Source: an uncultured bacterium (GTDB taxonomy: Bacteria > Cyanobacteriota > Vampirovibrionia > Gastranaerophilales > Gastranaerophilaceae). From it: a DNA stretch of 64,000 nucleotides. Position 1 is the stretch's first letter; the number at the start of each line of letters is the position of its first letter. A program made the translations under genes and the position numbers. The notes under the pieces are model-generated. The model was not told the DNA's origin. It saw only the letters and a list, made by a program, of their open reading frames with translations, and did not search any database. Positions 43,321 through 50,762 of the stretch are shown here, piece after piece. The stretch lies in contig URXT01000007.1 in the NCBI GenBank assembly GCA_900551915.1, forward strand, positions 1 to 64,000, given 5' to 3'.

Positions 43321-43572
43321 ATGACAAACAATAAAGAAGAACATAAAAAAATACCCCAACTAATTTTACTCGTTGACTTCCCTAAAAAGTATAATTTTAT
43401 AACTTTAGGGAAATTAAGACAATTAGTATTCTGCAAAAAAATTAACGGTTTTGATAAAGTTGTAGTCAAAATCGGACGTAGAATTTTACTAGATGAAGAT
43501 TTATTTTTCGAGTGGCTGCGAGAACAAAATCCTCATTGGAATTCAGAGGAGGTGAACATCAAAGCTAGTTAG
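43321..43572 (+). CDS. Excisionase/MerR-like small DNA-binding protein
   Basis: 83 residues; AAAGGAAAA upstream. NFITLGKLRQLVFCKKINGF then DKVVVKIGRRILLDEDLFFEWLREQN has the winged-helix pattern of helix_turn_helix_17/excisionase proteins: a short recognition helix, Gly-Arg-Arg wing and terminal F-x-x-W-L helix. In an integrative element such a protein could act as recombination directionality factor or as transcriptional regulator of the downstream small genes. Confidence 0.6.
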   Translation: MTNNKEEHKKIPQLILLVDFPKKYNFITLGKLRQLVFCKKINGFDKVVVKIGRRILLDEDLFFEWLREQNPHWNSEEVNIKAS

Positions 43573-43671
43573 GAATTTTTTGAACAATTTAATAATAGTT
43601 TTTCGAGCTGATTTCTGTCAAACTCTGACATTTAAACTTTAAAATCGGTTCAAATCAGGTAATCACAATTA

Positions 43672-43704
43672 TCGTGCAGGTTGTGGTTCAGTTGCAATGC
43701 ACGA
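43672..43704. other. Inverted repeat TCGTGCA / TGCACGA before a small gene
   Basis: TCGTGCA (43672-43678) and TGCACGA (43698-43704) enclose 19 bases, 22 bases ahead of the next ATG. A second small repeat TGTCA/TGACA lies near 43620. Could be an operator, a transfer-origin-like site or an RNA hairpin. Confidence 0.35.
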
Positions 43705-43726
43705 AAAAATGGAAAGGAAAAAGATC

Positions 43727-43885
43727 ATGAATCTTAATGAAAAACACAGGCATGAGTTTCATTCTAGCGGTATCAGTGATGATACAACTAACAAGTATGT
43801 TACTCAAGGTTATTTTCAAAGTATTGAAGATATTCAGCATTTTGATAGTGGTTTAGTTAAAATGCCCCCAAAAACTGTAAAGTAA
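43727..43885 (+). CDS. Small protein resembling the N-terminus of a plasmid/phage primase-type protein
   Basis: 52 residues from the ATG at 43727 (AAAGGAAAAAG). MNLNEKHRHEFHSSGISDDT then TNKYVTQGYFQSIEDIQHF resembles the first 40 residues of DUF3854-type primase/helicase proteins (L-x-x-x-H-x-x-x-x-x-x-SGISD-x-x). The rest of such a protein is absent, so it may be a truncated remnant or a stand-alone domain. Confidence 0.4.
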   Translation: MNLNEKHRHEFHSSGISDDTTNKYVTQGYFQSIEDIQHFDSGLVKMPPKTVK

Positions 43886-43959
43886 AAAAATTATAAAATT
43901 TATCAAACCTAGTACGGGGTAAGATACAGTAAAAATACGTACAAGAAAGGGAAATTGTT

Positions 43960-44163
43960 ATGAAAATAACAGAAAAATTAGACTTACTCGATGAAAAAAT
44001 TGTTCAACTGAACAAACTTGTTGATGAAATCAACAAAATGGAATTAATGCCTACAATTAAGGCAAGGTGTTACATTGCACAAATTTTTGGCGAAGATGAA
44101 GAAAATATGTGCGTAACAGAACCTCATACTGAAAAAACTGAAAGGAGAAAAGAAAATGAGTAA
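43960..44163 (+). CDS. Small helical protein of unknown function
   Basis: 67 residues. AAAGGGAAA precedes the ATG. Heptad-like helix KLDLLDEKIVQLNKLVDEIN, then KARCYIAQIFGEDEENMCV. Overlaps the next gene start (ATGAGTAA), which implies translational coupling. No family recognised. Confidence 0.5.
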   Translation: MKITEKLDLLDEKIVQLNKLVDEINKMELMPTIKARCYIAQIFGEDEENMCVTEPHTEKTERRKENE

Positions 44164-44593
44164 AAAGGAAAAAACGGCACTAATCATTTTAGGAAATCAA
44201 AACCCAAACAAGGAGACAACAATGACAAAAGAAGAAAACAAGAAAGACATTTACAGCATGAATACGGAAGACAAAGAACGGACTAAAGCTAAAATTAAAT
44301 TTTTAACGGATTTAAGAACCACTGTAACCAAAGAAGCTGTAACTATGATTGAAGATGATAGTTTTAACGGTAAAGAATTTGCTGTTTATAAAGCATTATA
44401 TCAACATTATTACAGAAATATAGAAGCTTCAAATTGGTGTTCAATTGAAAATTTAAGTAAACATTTATTCATGAACATAGGTGAAGTACGTTACATTATC
44501 AAAAAGCTTTTTGCAAAAGGATATTTTAAGCTGCCAGACTATAACATGTATGAAATATCGGATGATAACTACGTTATAGAATGTAACAAATAA
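44156..44593 (+). CDS. Winged-helix-like DNA-binding protein
   Basis: 145 residues from the coupled ATG at 44156 (GGAG upstream); an internal ATG at 44222 also has a strong AGGAG and would give 123 residues. The C-terminal half (FAVYKALYQHYYRNIEASNW then CSIENLSKHLFMNIGEVRYIIKKLFAKGYFKLPD) reads as a winged helix with recognition helix around GEVRYIIKKL. Lies just upstream of the reverse-transcriptase region, so it may be an accessory protein or regulator of it. Confidence 0.55.
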   Translation: MSKKEKTALIILGNQNPNKETTMTKEENKKDIYSMNTEDKERTKAKIKFLTDLRTTVTKEAVTMIEDDSFNGKEFAVYKALYQHYYRNIEASNWCSIENLSKHLFMNIGEVRYIIKKLFAKGYFKLPDYNMYEISDDNYVIECNK

Positions 44594-44599
44594 TAAAAA

Positions 44600-44830
44600 A
44601 GTGGGAAAAATGGTGCTATTACAGAAATATTTTTGTAATTTAAAAAGGCAAGAACTTACAAAGATTATTAACCTATATATAGGAATAATTAAAAAGTTAC
44701 TTTTACTTTGATTGGTACTTTTGTGTACCAATGCAAGACAGGGGCTAGGATTAACCTGCACAGTCGTCATTGCACCAAGGCTGATACAATCCGTTATGCC
44801 CCCTTACCTTGGAAAAAGAAGGATACGAAA
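44600..44830 (+). ncRNA. Structured non-coding stretch upstream of the reverse transcriptase (candidate retron RNA)
   Basis: The 250-base gap has several strong stems: ATTACA/TGTAAT (44618-44639); ATTATT-CCTATATATAGG-AATAAT (44664-44689); ATTGGTAC/GTACCAAT (44711-44718 / 44725-44732); and a compound stem GGGGC (44741-44745)/GCCCC (44798-44802) with inner GGATT (44748-44752)/AATCC (44788-44792), overlapping an alternative CCAAGG (44775)/CCTTGG (44807). Retron msr-msd RNA genes lie at this place before their RT. Boundaries and the branching guanosine cannot be set by eye. Confidence 0.45.
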
Positions 44831-44845
44831 CGAAAAGGATTAAAA

Positions 44846-45649
44846 ATGAAAAATTTAGCATATTTATTAGAAGAAATTACTAAAGGATATAAAAACCTGG
44901 CTGCTGACATTTCTACAAGTTATAAACAAGTAAAAAAACGAAAAAACAATAAAGTCAGAATTATGTATATACCAGATGAAAAGATTAAAACAGTACAGAA
45001 GCATATTAACAAAATATTACAGATAAGACTGCCCAAACCAGTCTACCTTCATACAGGTTATAAAAAGTGTAAAATTCTGAATGTCGTAAAAGAACATAAA
45101 ATGTCAAGTTTAATAATTGTATTAGATATAAAAAATTTTTATGGAAGTGTTCCGACAGAAAGAGTTTTTAATTTTTTAACTCAAATTTGTCAGCTAAATA
45201 TTGATGTTGCGAAGTCAATATTTAAATTTATTACATATAGAAATACAATACCGATTGGAATTTCTACAAGCAGTCTTGTAAGTTTTTGGGCTTGTAAAGA
45301 CGTATTTGATGAAATTTATGATTATTGTGTAAATTCAGAGTATAACATGACATTATATGCTGATGATATTATTATTTCAGGCGATATAAAAAATCCTAAT
45401 AAATTGATTTCATTGGTACAAAAAACAATATCAAAGGCAGGGTTAAGCTTAAACCACCGTAAGATTAGAATTTATGGCAAGAATAAGCGTATTATGAATA
45501 TTCATGTTAATTCTAAAGGAAAACTTAGCATTAATTATAATCTCCGTCGTTCAATTAGTGAACTGAAGGCTAAACAAAAATTATCTGAACAAGAAAAAAT
45601 GATACTACAAGGTAAATTAAACTACGTCAGACAGGTTATGAATACATAA
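44846..45649 (+). CDS. Retron-like reverse transcriptase
   Basis: 267 residues from the ATG at 44846 (AAAGGA upstream); a longer frame to 44708 runs into the structured region and is rejected. Palm motifs: IVLDIKNFYGSV (catalytic D94), TIPIGISTSSLVSFW (motif B, PIG instead of PQG), LYADDIIISG (YADD 171-174), GLSLNHRKIRIYG (motif D/E). HTGYKKCKILNVVKEH recalls the retron NAxxH region, whereas the VTG motif is replaced by MNIHVN. The C-terminus ends GKLNYVRQV as in retron RTs. No maturase or integrase domain. It makes DNA from an RNA template; which template is open. Confidence 0.8.
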   Translation: MKNLAYLLEEITKGYKNLAADISTSYKQVKKRKNNKVRIMYIPDEKIKTVQKHINKILQIRLPKPVYLHTGYKKCKILNVVKEHKMSSLIIVLDIKNFYGSVPTERVFNFLTQICQLNIDVAKSIFKFITYRNTIPIGISTSSLVSFWACKDVFDEIYDYCVNSEYNMTLYADDIIISGDIKNPNKLISLVQKTISKAGLSLNHRKIRIYGKNKRIMNIHVNSKGKLSINYNLRRSISELKAKQKLSEQEKMILQGKLNYVRQVMNT

Positions 45650-45680
45650 TTTGTTTATCTTACATTATGAGAGAGCATTA

Positions 45681-45706
45681 GACGGCATTTTAATGCCGTT
45701 TCTTTT
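45681..45706 (+). terminator. Terminator after the reverse transcriptase
   Basis: ACGGCAT (45682-45688) / ATGCCGT (45693-45699), TTTA loop, then TTTCTTTT. Confidence 0.85.
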
Positions 45707-45825
45707 GTACTTTAGGGGCTATAAAAAATTACAGACAAACATACATGCATAAAGAAATAAGTTCTACAAGAAAAAAAACGACTAAAAAACAGATTTTCCA
45801 GTGAGTAAAGACACTAATAACACTG

Positions 45826-46419
45826 CTATGCAACATTTTTCAGAAATTTATACAGATTAACAGTAGAAGTTTTAAATTGTTTTGCAACTACTGTTTTGGG
45901 TACACCGCAATCAAGAAGTTTTAAAATAACTTCTTGGTGTTCATCAAGTTTAGATTTTCCCTTGCCTTTAGGTCTGCCAAGTTTTAAGCCTGTTGCCTGT
46001 TTTGCGTGTAGAGCTTCTTTAGTTCTAAGGCTGATTAATTCCCTTTCAATTTGAGCAACAAGAGCAAAAACTGTAGAGGTTACAATTGCTGTAATTGTTT
46101 TATCAGCAGTACAAAAATTTTCTTTTAAAGAATAGAGTGTAAAACCTTTTTGTTGCGATAAATCAATTATTTCAAAAATTTGTACAACAGAACGTGCAAG
46201 ACGTGAAAGCTCCGGAACAATCAAAATATCACCTTGTTTAATTTCATTGAGGATTTTTCCGATAAGCCTTTGTTTGTAATGTTTTTTGCTAGTAATATGT
46301 TCTTCGACAAACTCAACATTACCAAGTTTGTGAGAGTTTGCAAACTTTAAAATTTCAAGTTTGTTTTTATCTGTATCTTGCAAAACTGTACTAACTCTTA
46401 AATATGCATAAACAGTCAT
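45826..46419 (-). CDS. Serine recombinase (resolvase/invertase family)
   Basis: 197 residues, the size of Hin/Tn3-type enzymes. N-terminal catalytic domain with Ser10 in YAYLRVST, then IVPELSRLARSVVQIFEII, FALVAQIERELISLRTKEAL and the hinge GLKLGRPKGKGKSKLD. A C-terminal helix-turn-helix (GVPKTVVAKQFKTSTVNLYKFL) binds the crossover site. Could resolve element multimers or invert DNA. The 180-base gap to hicA with inverted repeats may include its site. Confidence 0.9.
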   Translation of the reverse strand: MTVYAYLRVSTVLQDTDKNKLEILKFANSHKLGNVEFVEEHITSKKHYKQRLIGKILNEIKQGDILIVPELSRLARSVVQIFEIIDLSQQKGFTLYSLKENFCTADKTITAIVTSTVFALVAQIERELISLRTKEALHAKQATGLKLGRPKGKGKSKLDEHQEVILKLLDCGVPKTVVAKQFKTSTVNLYKFLKNVA

Positions 46420-46514
46420 AAAATGTCTCCTGTAAACTAAAAACGCATAATCCGTATTTATATTTTACACATTTATCAATCAAAACTTGACCCTTTTCTA
46501 TTGATAGATTTACC

Positions 46515-46598
46515 AACGGTAAATGACCGTTTTAAATTGAGACTAAAAACTCTTGCAACTAAAAAACAGTTGCATTTTTATAACATTTGATTTATAAT
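46515..46598 (+). promoter_or_regulatory. hicAB regulatory region
   Basis: AACGGT (46515-46520) / ACCGTT (46526-46531) with a 5-base spacer, a hairpin TGCAACT (46554-46560) / AGTTGCA (46568-46574) followed by TTTTTA, and a TATAAT-like -10 just before the hicA ATG. HicB-type antitoxins often bind such inverted repeats; the site may equally belong to the divergent serine recombinase. Confidence 0.4.
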
Positions 46599-46604
46599 AA
46601 GAAT

Positions 46605-46859
46605 ATGACCAAGGAAGAAAAACTATTAAAACGTTTTTTAAGTAAACCAAAAGATTTGAATTATGATGAACTTGTTCAAGTTTTGAAATATTTTGGATAT
46701 TATGAGTTCACAACAGGAAAAACAACTGGTTCTGCAAAAAAATTCAAAAATGATAATAATGACTTGATAAACTTTCATAAGCCACACCCTAGCAATATAG
46801 TTAAAAGTTATATAATCAATCAGATAATAGAAAAACTTGAAAGGAACGGGTTAATATAA
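46605..46859 (+). CDS. hicA: HicA-type toxin (mRNA interferase)
   Basis: 84 residues from the ATG at 46605. Double-stranded-RNA-binding-like fold of HicA: LVQVLKYFGYYEFTTGKTTG then SAKKFKNDNNDLINFHKPHPSNIVKSYIINQIIEKLE. The common GSHH motif is GSAKKF here, as in the GSR-type subgroup, but the HKPHP segment is kept. Its stop overlaps the hicB ATG (TAATG). Expected to cleave mRNA unless bound by HicB. Confidence 0.82.
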   Translation: MTKEEKLLKRFLSKPKDLNYDELVQVLKYFGYYEFTTGKTTGSAKKFKNDNNDLINFHKPHPSNIVKSYIINQIIEKLERNGLI

Positions 46860-47263
46860 TGTTTGATATGAAAAAAGACAACTTTTTAAAATATAAAAAT
46901 TATATAGGTTCTGTTGAATATGATTTAACCGATAAATGCCTTTATGGAAGAATTTTATTTATTGATGATTTAATAACTTATGAAGGTGAGACCATTGAAG
47001 AATTAGAAAATTCATTTCATGAAATGGTTGATGACTATCTTGCGACATGTAAAGAACTTGGAAAAACTCCTCAAAAAGCTTATAGTGGAAGTTTTAATGT
47101 AAGAACTGGCCCGCAAATTCATCAAGCATTAGCTGAAATAGCAGAACTTGAAAATATTAGTTTAAATAAATTAATAGTTAATATTGTTAGTGATTTTGTA
47201 AATGATACAACCAATAAAAATAAGACTTTAAAGACTTTTAATAAAAAATTGTCTAATGCATAA
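46859..47263 (+). CDS. hicB: HicB-type antitoxin
   Basis: 134 residues. N-terminal HicB fold (YIGSVEYDLTDKCLYGRILF then IDDLITYEGETIEELENSFHEMVDDYL) that covers the toxin, and a C-terminal ribbon-helix-helix (GSFNVRTGPQIHQALAEIAE then LENISLNKLIVNIVSDFV) for DNA binding and autorepression. Translationally coupled to hicA. Stabilises the element by addiction or acts in phage defence. Confidence 0.88.
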   Translation: MFDMKKDNFLKYKNYIGSVEYDLTDKCLYGRILFIDDLITYEGETIEELENSFHEMVDDYLATCKELGKTPQKAYSGSFNVRTGPQIHQALAEIAELENISLNKLIVNIVSDFVNDTTNKNKTLKTFNKKLSNA

Positions 47264-47317
47264 AACAAATAATAAGAATGTATCTGTTATATATTGGCGG
47301 TATTGCGTTACAAGATA

Positions 47318-49570
47318 TTATAATTCCATAATTTCATTATAATGTGGTTCATCAATTAATTTTATAAAATTAAATAACTGTTCAATTTCGTTTTTAGTTA
47401 CAAATAATTTAAATTCTTCTAATGTTTCTAGGTCTTCACATTCTTCAGTATGGCTTGATGCATTAGCAATATCTTGCAAATATTTGAATTTACATTTTTC
47501 ATCATCTGGAATTTTTTTTGTTACTACTTCATACCTTGTAAATATTGTATTCTTTCTTGGGCATCTAAAAGCTAAAAAAATTTCAAGAATTTTTCTGATA
47601 GAATTTCCTAAAGGAATTTCTTTAATTTTACCTTCCTCCATTGCTGCGACTTGTTTAAGATATTTAATAGTATGAGTATATTCTGATGTATACGTTTTCA
47701 AATAGTCATCTGCATTTTCAATAATAGAGGTATTACTTTTTGTTAAAGAAAATAATTCATATATTTCACCAATTTTTCCTTTATTTCGTAAAAAAGCTCT
47801 AAATTTTTTATAAAAATAAAAATTATGTGTAAGTATAAATAACTGCTCAAAATCACGTGGCTTATTAAATCTGGTTGTTAATAGGTTTATTAAGTTAAAT
47901 AAATATTGTTGATCTAAACTACTTACAGGGTCATCAATTACAATAATAGCATCCTTCATGTTAAAATGTATAGTTTTAAGAGTTGCAAGAAAGTACGCAA
48001 ATGCAATGACTGTTTTTTCACCTTCACTTAAATTTTTAGCTATGTCACCATTTTCACGACATATTGAATATGATTTTGTTTCATCATCATATGTTAATGT
48101 AAATTTTTTATAGCCAAAAACAATATAAATATACCTTTCAATTTCAGCCATTGGTGCTTTTTGATTTGTTAATTCGGCATTTAATTTATTAATTTCTAAC
48201 CTAATAACATCTATTTCTTTTTGAGCTTTTTCTATCTCAGCATTCAGAATTTCAAGTTTACTTTTTTTATCAGTAATCTCATTTTTGTTTTCTTGTACAT
48301 AATATCCAACAACAATACTCTTTGCATTATTTTTGACATCTTGAATATTTGCTGTATTTGTATTATGTATGTTAATTAAACTATTAAGAATGTTTCTAAT
48401 TTTAATGTAATGTTCTATAACAGTCTTGTTAGTTAAACTAAATATTTTATCAGGAGTTTGTTTCTTTTGATTTAGTATTTTGACTAAATTTTCCATAAAA
48501 TTTTTATAATTTTCAAAGGCTGTTTTATAATCATCTAATACAGACTGTGGTATATTATTACAGAAATCATCTACTCTCAATGTAAAGCTAGTATTTTTTA
48601 TAACATTAAATGAATCTTTTACGAGTGAATATAAGACCTGCAAAGATTTTTCAAAACTCAAAAAACTATCATCTTTTTTTATGATATTTTTTATTTCATT
48701 AAAGCGTTGTTCCCAATTTTCAATAGATTTATTACAGAAAGGACAAAAAGTTGTATTCTCTGCCTTAAATTCAAGCCCTTTTTCTAACCATTGTGCTAAT
48801 TCTTCTTTAATATCTGCTCGTTTATATTCTTTTGTAATAATATCTTCAATTTGTCTTAAAGTGTCATTAGTAATAATTTCAAAATTGATACTATCTATTG
48901 TGCTTTTAACCGGTTGAATGTACTGCTTGGCATATTCATTTTTTTCATCTTCTGTAATAGTAGATTCATTTTCAGAATATCTGGCATAATCTTGTTTAAA
49001 TTGCCTAATATTATATTCAGGAGCATTTTTAATATTTAGATCTAATCTTACCAATTCTGCAGCATTTTTATAAACTTTTTCTAAATCTTCTAACCCTGTA
49101 TCATATTTATGTTGTAAAATTAGCTTATTTTTTCCTTGTACTTCAGTGTAATAACCTGCCAACTCGTTATTCAATTCGTTAAGTTTATCTTTAATCTCTT
49201 TTGCTGTTTCACCTATTGTATAAGTAAGTGCATTGCTTTGAGCGTTATTGTTATCTAAAGTTAAATTATTATATACAAAATCACGATTAAATATTTTTAT
49301 TTTATTACAATACAAATTTTCTTTAAATTCTTTGATATGTTGGTCATTACTCAACAAAATATCAAAATCTTCTTTGAATGAATCTTTATCAAAAAAAATA
49401 TTATCTATTTTACCATTGTTCAAACAAACAAATAAATTAGACAAAGTAGTCTTACCTGTACCATTTAAGCCCCATATAAGATTATATTTTTGAAATTCTG
49501 CAAGATTTTCATCGGCACTAAAATCTTTAAAACTTCCAAAATCTTTTATTTTTAATATTTTTTTAAGCAT
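47318..49570 (-). CDS. RloC/PrrC-like ATPase, candidate anticodon nuclease
   Basis: 750 residues from the ATG at 49570 (TAGGAG upstream). AAA_13/SMC-like ATPase: Walker A WGLNGTGKTT (33-42), long coiled coils, CPFC (C276/C279) in the middle as in the RloC zinc hook, a signature NLSEGEKTVIAFAYFLATLK and Walker B AIIVIDDPVSSLD. The C-terminal 100 residues hold R659-x3-E663 and H707 (SIRKILEIF ... ANASSH), the spacing pattern of the PrrC/RloC Arg-Glu-His anticodon-nuclease triad. Such proteins cut tRNA when phage or DNA damage is sensed. Stand-alone, with no hsd genes. Assignment of the nuclease domain is inference. Confidence 0.68.
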   Translation of the reverse strand: MLKKILKIKDFGSFKDFSADENLAEFQKYNLIWGLNGTGKTTLSNLFVCLNNGKIDNIFFDKDSFKEDFDILLSNDQHIKEFKENLYCNKIKIFNRDFVYNNLTLDNNNAQSNALTYTIGETAKEIKDKLNELNNELAGYYTEVQGKNKLILQHKYDTGLEDLEKVYKNAAELVRLDLNIKNAPEYNIRQFKQDYARYSENESTITEDEKNEYAKQYIQPVKSTIDSINFEIITNDTLRQIEDIITKEYKRADIKEELAQWLEKGLEFKAENTTFCPFCNKSIENWEQRFNEIKNIIKKDDSFLSFEKSLQVLYSLVKDSFNVIKNTSFTLRVDDFCNNIPQSVLDDYKTAFENYKNFMENLVKILNQKKQTPDKIFSLTNKTVIEHYIKIRNILNSLINIHNTNTANIQDVKNNAKSIVVGYYVQENKNEITDKKSKLEILNAEIEKAQKEIDVIRLEINKLNAELTNQKAPMAEIERYIYIVFGYKKFTLTYDDETKSYSICRENGDIAKNLSEGEKTVIAFAYFLATLKTIHFNMKDAIIVIDDPVSSLDQQYLFNLINLLTTRFNKPRDFEQLFILTHNFYFYKKFRAFLRNKGKIGEIYELFSLTKSNTSIIENADDYLKTYTSEYTHTIKYLKQVAAMEEGKIKEIPLGNSIRKILEIFLAFRCPRKNTIFTRYEVVTKKIPDDEKCKFKYLQDIANASSHTEECEDLETLEEFKLFVTKNEIEQLFNFIKLIDEPHYNEIMEL

Positions 49571-49725
49571 TAACACTAACTCCTACATTAAAAAACAGTA
49601 CAGCAAATAAGTACAGACTTTTATTTACAATAATATCAAAAATATTCTTTTTTAAGAAGTTATGTTAAGTTTTATAGTGTTTCTTTTTAATTAACACCGT
49701 TGTATATTAAATAAAGGGAGCAAAC

Positions 49726-49920
49726 ATGCAAAATTCAGAGTTAGAAGCAATTGACCGCCAGATATCAAGTGAAAACGACAGACACAGAAATCGTGTTGAA
49801 CAGTTACGCAGACAAAAACAAAGAATTAAAGACGCACAGGCTAAAAGACGAGAGCAAGAAAAGTTAAGAAAAACCTACAAAGAATGTATCACTGAACTTA
49901 TAGCCATACTTGTAAACTGA
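49726..49920 (+). CDS. Small charged coiled-coil protein
   Basis: 64 residues; AAAGGGAG upstream of the ATG. Arg/Gln/Glu-rich helix (DRHRNRVEQLRRQKQRIKDA). Ends in a terminator hairpin that begins within its last codons. Unknown function. Confidence 0.5.
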   Translation: MQNSELEAIDRQISSENDRHRNRVEQLRRQKQRIKDAQAKRREQEKLRKTYKECITELIAILVN

Positions 49921-49936
49921 TACATTCTGCCTTTTT
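49881..49936 (+). terminator. Terminator overlapping the small gene's end
   Basis: Perfect 11-bp stem AGAATGTATCA (49881-49891) / TGATACATTCT (49918-49928), 26-base loop, then GCCTTTTTTATT. Insulates the recombinase gene from transcription to its left. Confidence 0.75.
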
Positions 49937-49986
49937 TATTAAACAGACACTCAAATAAAGTGAATGTTGTAAGAAAGGCAGGAACA

Positions 49987-50532
49987 ATGAAGCAAACAGT
50001 AGAGCCGATAAGGAAAAAACAGCAAATAAAGCAGGTAGAAGAATATTTAACAAAGAAAAGTCCGCGTAACAGACTGCTTTTTGTATTAGGCACAAACAGC
50101 GGTTTACGGGTTTCGGACATTTTAAACTTAAACATTTCAGATGTACGTAACAAAACTCACATTGAAATAAAAGAACAAAAAACAGGCAAATTCAAAAAGT
50201 TTCCGATAAACAATAAACTTAAGATTTTAATTAAAGAGTTTATACAGGGCAAAGACGACACAGAACCACTATTTTTAAGCCAAAAACGGAAACGACTTGA
50301 CCGTTCACAGGCTTACAGAATGTTAAATGAAGCCTGTAAAGCCGTCGGAATAACGGTAAATGTCGGAACACACACAATGCGTAAGAGTTTCGGGTACCAC
50401 CATTACAAACAATTTAAAGATGTTGCAATGTTGCAGATGATTTTTAACCACTCAAATCCTAAAATTACGTTGCGTTATATAGGTATTGAACAAGATGAAA
50501 TTGACAACAGTTACAGGCAATTTGAGTTATAA
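49987..50532 (+). CDS. Catalytic-domain-only tyrosine recombinase (probable DNA invertase)
   Basis: 181 residues from the ATG at 49987 (CAGGAACA). All catalytic residues are seen: Arg in NSGLRVSDIL, Lys in EIKEQKTGK, His/Arg in THTMRKSFG, second His in FNHSNPK and nucleophile Tyr in TLRYIGI. The arm-binding and core-binding N-terminal domains are nearly missing, the size class of FimB/FimE and other phase-variation invertases. The putative invertible promoter lies 15 bases past its stop, followed by the autotransporter gene, so its job is probably to flip that segment. Confidence 0.85.
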   Translation: MKQTVEPIRKKQQIKQVEEYLTKKSPRNRLLFVLGTNSGLRVSDILNLNISDVRNKTHIEIKEQKTGKFKKFPINNKLKILIKEFIQGKDDTEPLFLSQKRKRLDRSQAYRMLNEACKAVGITVNVGTHTMRKSFGYHHYKQFKDVAMLQMIFNHSNPKITLRYIGIEQDEIDNSYRQFEL

Positions 50533-50546
50533 ATACACTAAAAAAT

Positions 50547-50652
50547 AAATCCAACAAAATAAATATTCTGATGTAATTTTTATATTATTTACTACTTATA
50601 GCATATTTTTACGGATATGGCAATAAAAATCTTTAATACTTTTGTTGGATTT
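50547..50652. repeat. 13-bp inverted repeats flanking an invertible promoter segment
   Basis: AAATCCAACAAAA (50547-50559) and its exact reverse complement TTTTGTTGGATTT (50640-50652) bracket 80 bases. The segment lies between a FimB-sized tyrosine recombinase and the start of a surface autotransporter and has a promoter inside it. This is the normal architecture of a site-specific ON/OFF switch. Confidence 0.75.
50595..50623 (-). promoter_or_regulatory. Promoter inside the invertible segment, now facing left
   Basis: On the minus strand TTGCCA (50618-50623), 17 bases, TATAAG (50595-50600). It now fires toward the recombinase 3' end and away from the autotransporter. After inversion the -35 and -10 boxes would lie at 50576-50581 and 50599-50604 on the plus strand, firing into the autotransporter. 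Confidence 0.65.
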
Positions 50653-50675
50653 TTGAGAAATGTAAATAATAATTT

Positions 50676-50717
50676 GCACGTTAAATCCTTGTATAACGTG
50701 CCCTTTCACAATAATAC
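50676..50717 (+). promoter_or_regulatory. Inverted repeat and weak fixed promoter upstream of the autotransporter
   Basis: GCACGTTA (50676-50683) / TAACGTGC (50694-50701), 10-base spacer. It overlaps TTGTAT (50690-50695) and TAATAC (50712-50717), a possible weak promoter with 16-base spacing. Either an operator or a leader hairpin for transcripts coming from the switch. Confidence 0.4.
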
Positions 50718-50762
50718 ACTGTTTTATTTATTTTGATGTGTTTTGAAAGGATTAGTGAAGAG

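Noticed and set aside
44708..44845. N-terminal extension of the reverse transcriptase
   Set aside because: It begins at a TTG within a perfect hairpin, has no ribosome site, and its 46 residues do not look like RT sequence; the ATG at 44846 has AAAGGA.
44594..45649. Diversity-generating retroelement
   Set aside because: The RT has a PIG-type motif B that recalls such elements, but I found no template/variable repeat pair near it and no accessory Avd-like gene; the C-terminal part fits retron RTs better.
44600..45660. Group II intron
   Set aside because: The RT has no maturase or HNH domain and the flanks lack the conserved domain V-like GAGC...GTTC hairpin.
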